From assembly GCA_002729295.1 (NCBI GenBank), contig PBTU01000156.1:1-8453 (forward strand): a stretch of DNA of 8,453 bases, read 5' to 3'. The position numbers were made by a program, and so were the translations under genes. Within the stretch, counting starts at the first letter, position 1. The number at the start of each line of letters is the position of its first letter. This stretch comes from Verrucomicrobiales bacterium. GTDB lineage: Bacteria > Verrucomicrobiota > Verrucomicrobiia > Verrucomicrobiales > Akkermansiaceae. Below, piece after piece: positions 6,552-8,453 of this stretch. The notes beneath the pieces are model-generated. The model made no database searches, had not been told where the DNA came from, and saw only the letters and a program-made list of their open reading frames with translations.

Positions 6552-8222
6552 ATGAGTGACGATAAAAAAGATTTTATTCGCGAGATCATCGCGTCCGATA
6601 TCGAGAGTGGGAAGCATGCTGCTCCGATTACCCGTTTCCCACCCGAGCCCAACGGTTACCTCCATATTGGACATGCCAAAGCGATTGGGGTGAATTTTGG
6701 TCTGGCCAAGGAGTATGGTGGAATTGGGGCCCGATGCCATTTGCGATTCGATGATACGAACCCGGTAAAAGAGGATACGGAGTATGTCGATGCGATCAAA
6801 AAGGACATCGCCTGGTTGGGGTACGACTGGGGCGAGCATCTTTATTTTGCAAGCGACTACTTTGAGTTCTTTTACGACTGCGCCGTGAGCTTGATCGAAA
6901 ATAAGCTGGCTTACGTCGATACCCAAACGCCCGAGGAAATCCGCAAGCAACGTGGCAATGTGACCGAGACCGGAACGCCATCGCCTCATCGTGAGCGTTC
7001 GGTGGAAGAGAGCCTCGAGCTTTTCAAAAAGATGCGTGAGGGAGGCTTTGAAGACGGTGGAGCAGTTTTGCGCGCCAATATCGACATGGAGTCGGGGAAT
7101 ATGAACATGCGCGACCCGGTTCTATATCGAGTGGTGCATGCGACCCATCACAATACCGGCGACGCCTGGTGCATGTATCCGATGTATGACTTCGCGCACC
7201 CTCTGGAGGATGCAAAAGAGGGAATTACCCATTCCTTGTGTTCGCTGGAATTTGAAAACCATCGTCCGCTTTACGATTGGGTGGTGAACAATTGCCCGGT
7301 GCCTTCCGTGCCGCGTCAGATTGAATTTGCCCGCTTAAATATTGGCTACACTGTGATGAGTAAGCGGAAATTTATTCAGCTGGTCGATGAAGGTCATGTG
7401 AATGGCTGGGACGATCCCCGGATGCCGACCTTGAGCGGAATGCGACGTCGCGGCTATCCGCCTGTGGCGATCCGGGCCTTTGTTGATCGAGTTGGGTTGA
7501 CGAAGCAAAATTCGCTTTCCGACTTTGCTCTACTTGAATTCGAAGTGCGCGACTACTTGAACAAACTAGCTCTCCGTAAGATGGCCGTTTTGAATCCGGT
7601 GAAAGTGGTGGTGACGAATTATCCTGAAGGGCAGAGCGAAATCGTGACGGCTCCGAATAATCCAGAGAATGAAGAGGATGGCTTGCGTGAGTTGAAGTTC
7701 ACCCGTGAGTTCTGGATCGAGCGCGACGACTTTATAGTGGATGCGCCGAAAAAGTTCTTTCGTTTAAGGCCTGAAGGGGCGGTGCGTCTCCGTGGCGCAT
7801 ATATTATTAAGCATGTCGGTCACGTTTTGGGTGACGATGGCGAGGTGAATGAAATCCACGTCGAATTCATTCCCGATACCATTGGGCAACCTGCACCGGA
7901 AGGAATCAAGTGCCGCACTGCGATTCATTGGGTGTCGGTCGAGGATGCCGTGGATGCCGAGGTGAGGCAGTATGATCGACTCTTCAGCGAAGAGCTTCCG
8001 GATAAAGCCGAAGGTGGATATTTGGGGTGTTTGAATCCTACTAGTCTCGTAGTGATCACTGGCGCAAAAGTCGAGCCGAGTCTCGCTGCGATGTCAGCAG
8101 GGTCGTATTGCCAGTTCGAGCGATTGGGTTATTTCAGCGCGGATCTGGAAGACCACACGGCAGAGAAACCGGTCTTCAATCGTATTGTGACGTTGAAGGA
8201 TTCTTGGGGGAAAAAGCACTGA
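6552..8222 (+). CDS. glnS: Glutaminyl-tRNA synthetase
   Basis: This class Ic synthetase joins glutamine to tRNA-Gln in the cytoplasm. At 556 residues it is close to the E. coli enzyme (about 554) and appears complete. The catalytic Rossmann domain starts with FPPEPNGYLHIGHAKAI (HIGH at 38-41) and the FDDTNP stretch at 66-71. The GlnRS/GluRS-specific MYPMYDFAHP (208-217) and THSLCSLEFENHRPLYDW (226-243) follow, and the KMSKS equivalent is VMSKRK at 268-273. The THSLC and VMSKRK signatures mark GlnRS rather than a GluRS. The two-barrel anticodon-binding part runs from about 345 to the end. The presence of GlnRS suggests direct Gln-tRNA charging, without need of the GatCAB transamidation route for this tRNA. 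No Shine-Dalgarno motif precedes the ATG. The gene lies 12 bases after the dipeptidase gene and 4 bases before the transporter gene. Confidence 0.98.
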   Translation: MSDDKKDFIREIIASDIESGKHAAPITRFPPEPNGYLHIGHAKAIGVNFGLAKEYGGIGARCHLRFDDTNPVKEDTEYVDAIKKDIAWLGYDWGEHLYFASDYFEFFYDCAVSLIENKLAYVDTQTPEEIRKQRGNVTETGTPSPHRERSVEESLELFKKMREGGFEDGGAVLRANIDMESGNMNMRDPVLYRVVHATHHNTGDAWCMYPMYDFAHPLEDAKEGITHSLCSLEFENHRPLYDWVVNNCPVPSVPRQIEFARLNIGYTVMSKRKFIQLVDEGHVNGWDDPRMPTLSGMRRRGYPPVAIRAFVDRVGLTKQNSLSDFALLEFEVRDYLNKLALRKMAVLNPVKVVVTNYPEGQSEIVTAPNNPENEEDGLRELKFTREFWIERDDFIVDAPKKFFRLRPEGAVRLRGAYIIKHVGHVLGDDGEVNEIHVEFIPDTIGQPAPEGIKCRTAIHWVSVEDAVDAEVRQYDRLFSEELPDKAEGGYLGCLNPTSLVVITGAKVEPSLAAMSAGSYCQFERLGYFSADLEDHTAEKPVFNRIVTLKDSWGKKH

Positions 8223-8226
8223 GCTA

Positions 8227-8453
8227 ATGGAGAGGGCTCCGGGTATTAAAGGTCATCGCTATTGGATTGCGGTTGTCTTTTTCCTGATGGCCGGGGCGGT
8301 GGGTCTTTGGTACCCGGCGCTGAGCAATATCCTCCCGCAATATGGTCTGGGTGGGTGGGCGGTTGTCATTTTTATGATCCCGGGTTTGTGTGGATTTATT
8401 TCGCCGCTGATTCTCGGCGCTCAAGTCGATCAAAGATATCAGGCCCAGAAAGT
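8227..8453 (+). CDS. MFS transporter, N-terminal part (cut by window edge)
   Basis: Seventy-five codons are visible from the ATG at 8227, four bases after the glnS stop. They encode a short basic start (MERAPGIKGHRYW), a first membrane helix (about 14-32), a loop with NILPQYGLGG, and a second helix (about 45-63). The loop after the second helix, LGAQVDQRYQAQK, matches the spacing of MFS motif A (G-x3-D-R-x-G-R). The layout fits the nucleoside:H+ symporter (NupG-like) branch or a related sugar-type MFS carrier, but the substrate cannot be told from this fragment. A G-run at 8205-8209 is the only purine-rich stretch near a start in the window, and it is too far upstream to be a clear ribosome binding site. 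Translation is probably coupled to glnS. Confidence 0.75.
   Translation, partial: MERAPGIKGHRYWIAVVFFLMAGAVGLWYPALSNILPQYGLGGWAVVIFMIPGLCGFISPLILGAQVDQRYQAQK

Overview
The window is bacterial chromosomal DNA of moderately high GC. It is densely coded and shows no mobile elements, RNA genes or CRISPR arrays. A glutaminyl-tRNA synthetase, a DUG1/CNDP-like M20 dipeptidase, an NHS-type MFS transporter start, and a total absence of Shine-Dalgarno motifs before the starts suggest a Gram-negative bacterium outside the Proteobacteria. My tentative guess is Verrucomicrobiota, from the general look of the proteins and not from any search.

Layout. Positions 1-53 probably hold the last 16 codons of a rightward gene cut by the window edge. 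After a short convergent gap come four leftward genes, transcribed from 4763 down to 202: a GT4-like glycosyltransferase, a HAD-superfamily hydrolase, a membrane-anchored or exported subtilisin-like (S8) protease with a C-terminal CARDB-like domain, and an exported C39-like cysteine peptidase. The first two overlap by one base (TGATG), the second and third are about 40 bases apart, and the last two overlap by up to 74 bases. They very likely form one operon. An 80-base divergent gap with a small hairpin separates it from the rightward genes: a two-helix small membrane protein, an M20 metallodipeptidase, glnS, and the first 75 codons of an MFS transporter. The last three are tightly spaced (12 and 4 bases) and look cotranscribed.

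Functional reading. The rightward block is ordinary housekeeping: dipeptide hydrolysis, Gln-tRNA charging and transport. The leftward operon is the less usual part. It puts a sugar transferase and a HAD hydrolase beside two exported proteases of unrelated folds, both with intact catalytic residues. I found no evidence of a dramatic new system such as a defence island, phage or CRISPR locus. The points most worth a second look are the GT-HAD-S8-C39 gene set, the Tyr in place of the second Asp in the HAD motif, the unassigned C-terminal part of the glycosyltransferase, the strong G-over-C bias on the + strand across the leftward operon, and the lack of Shine-Dalgarno motifs throughout.
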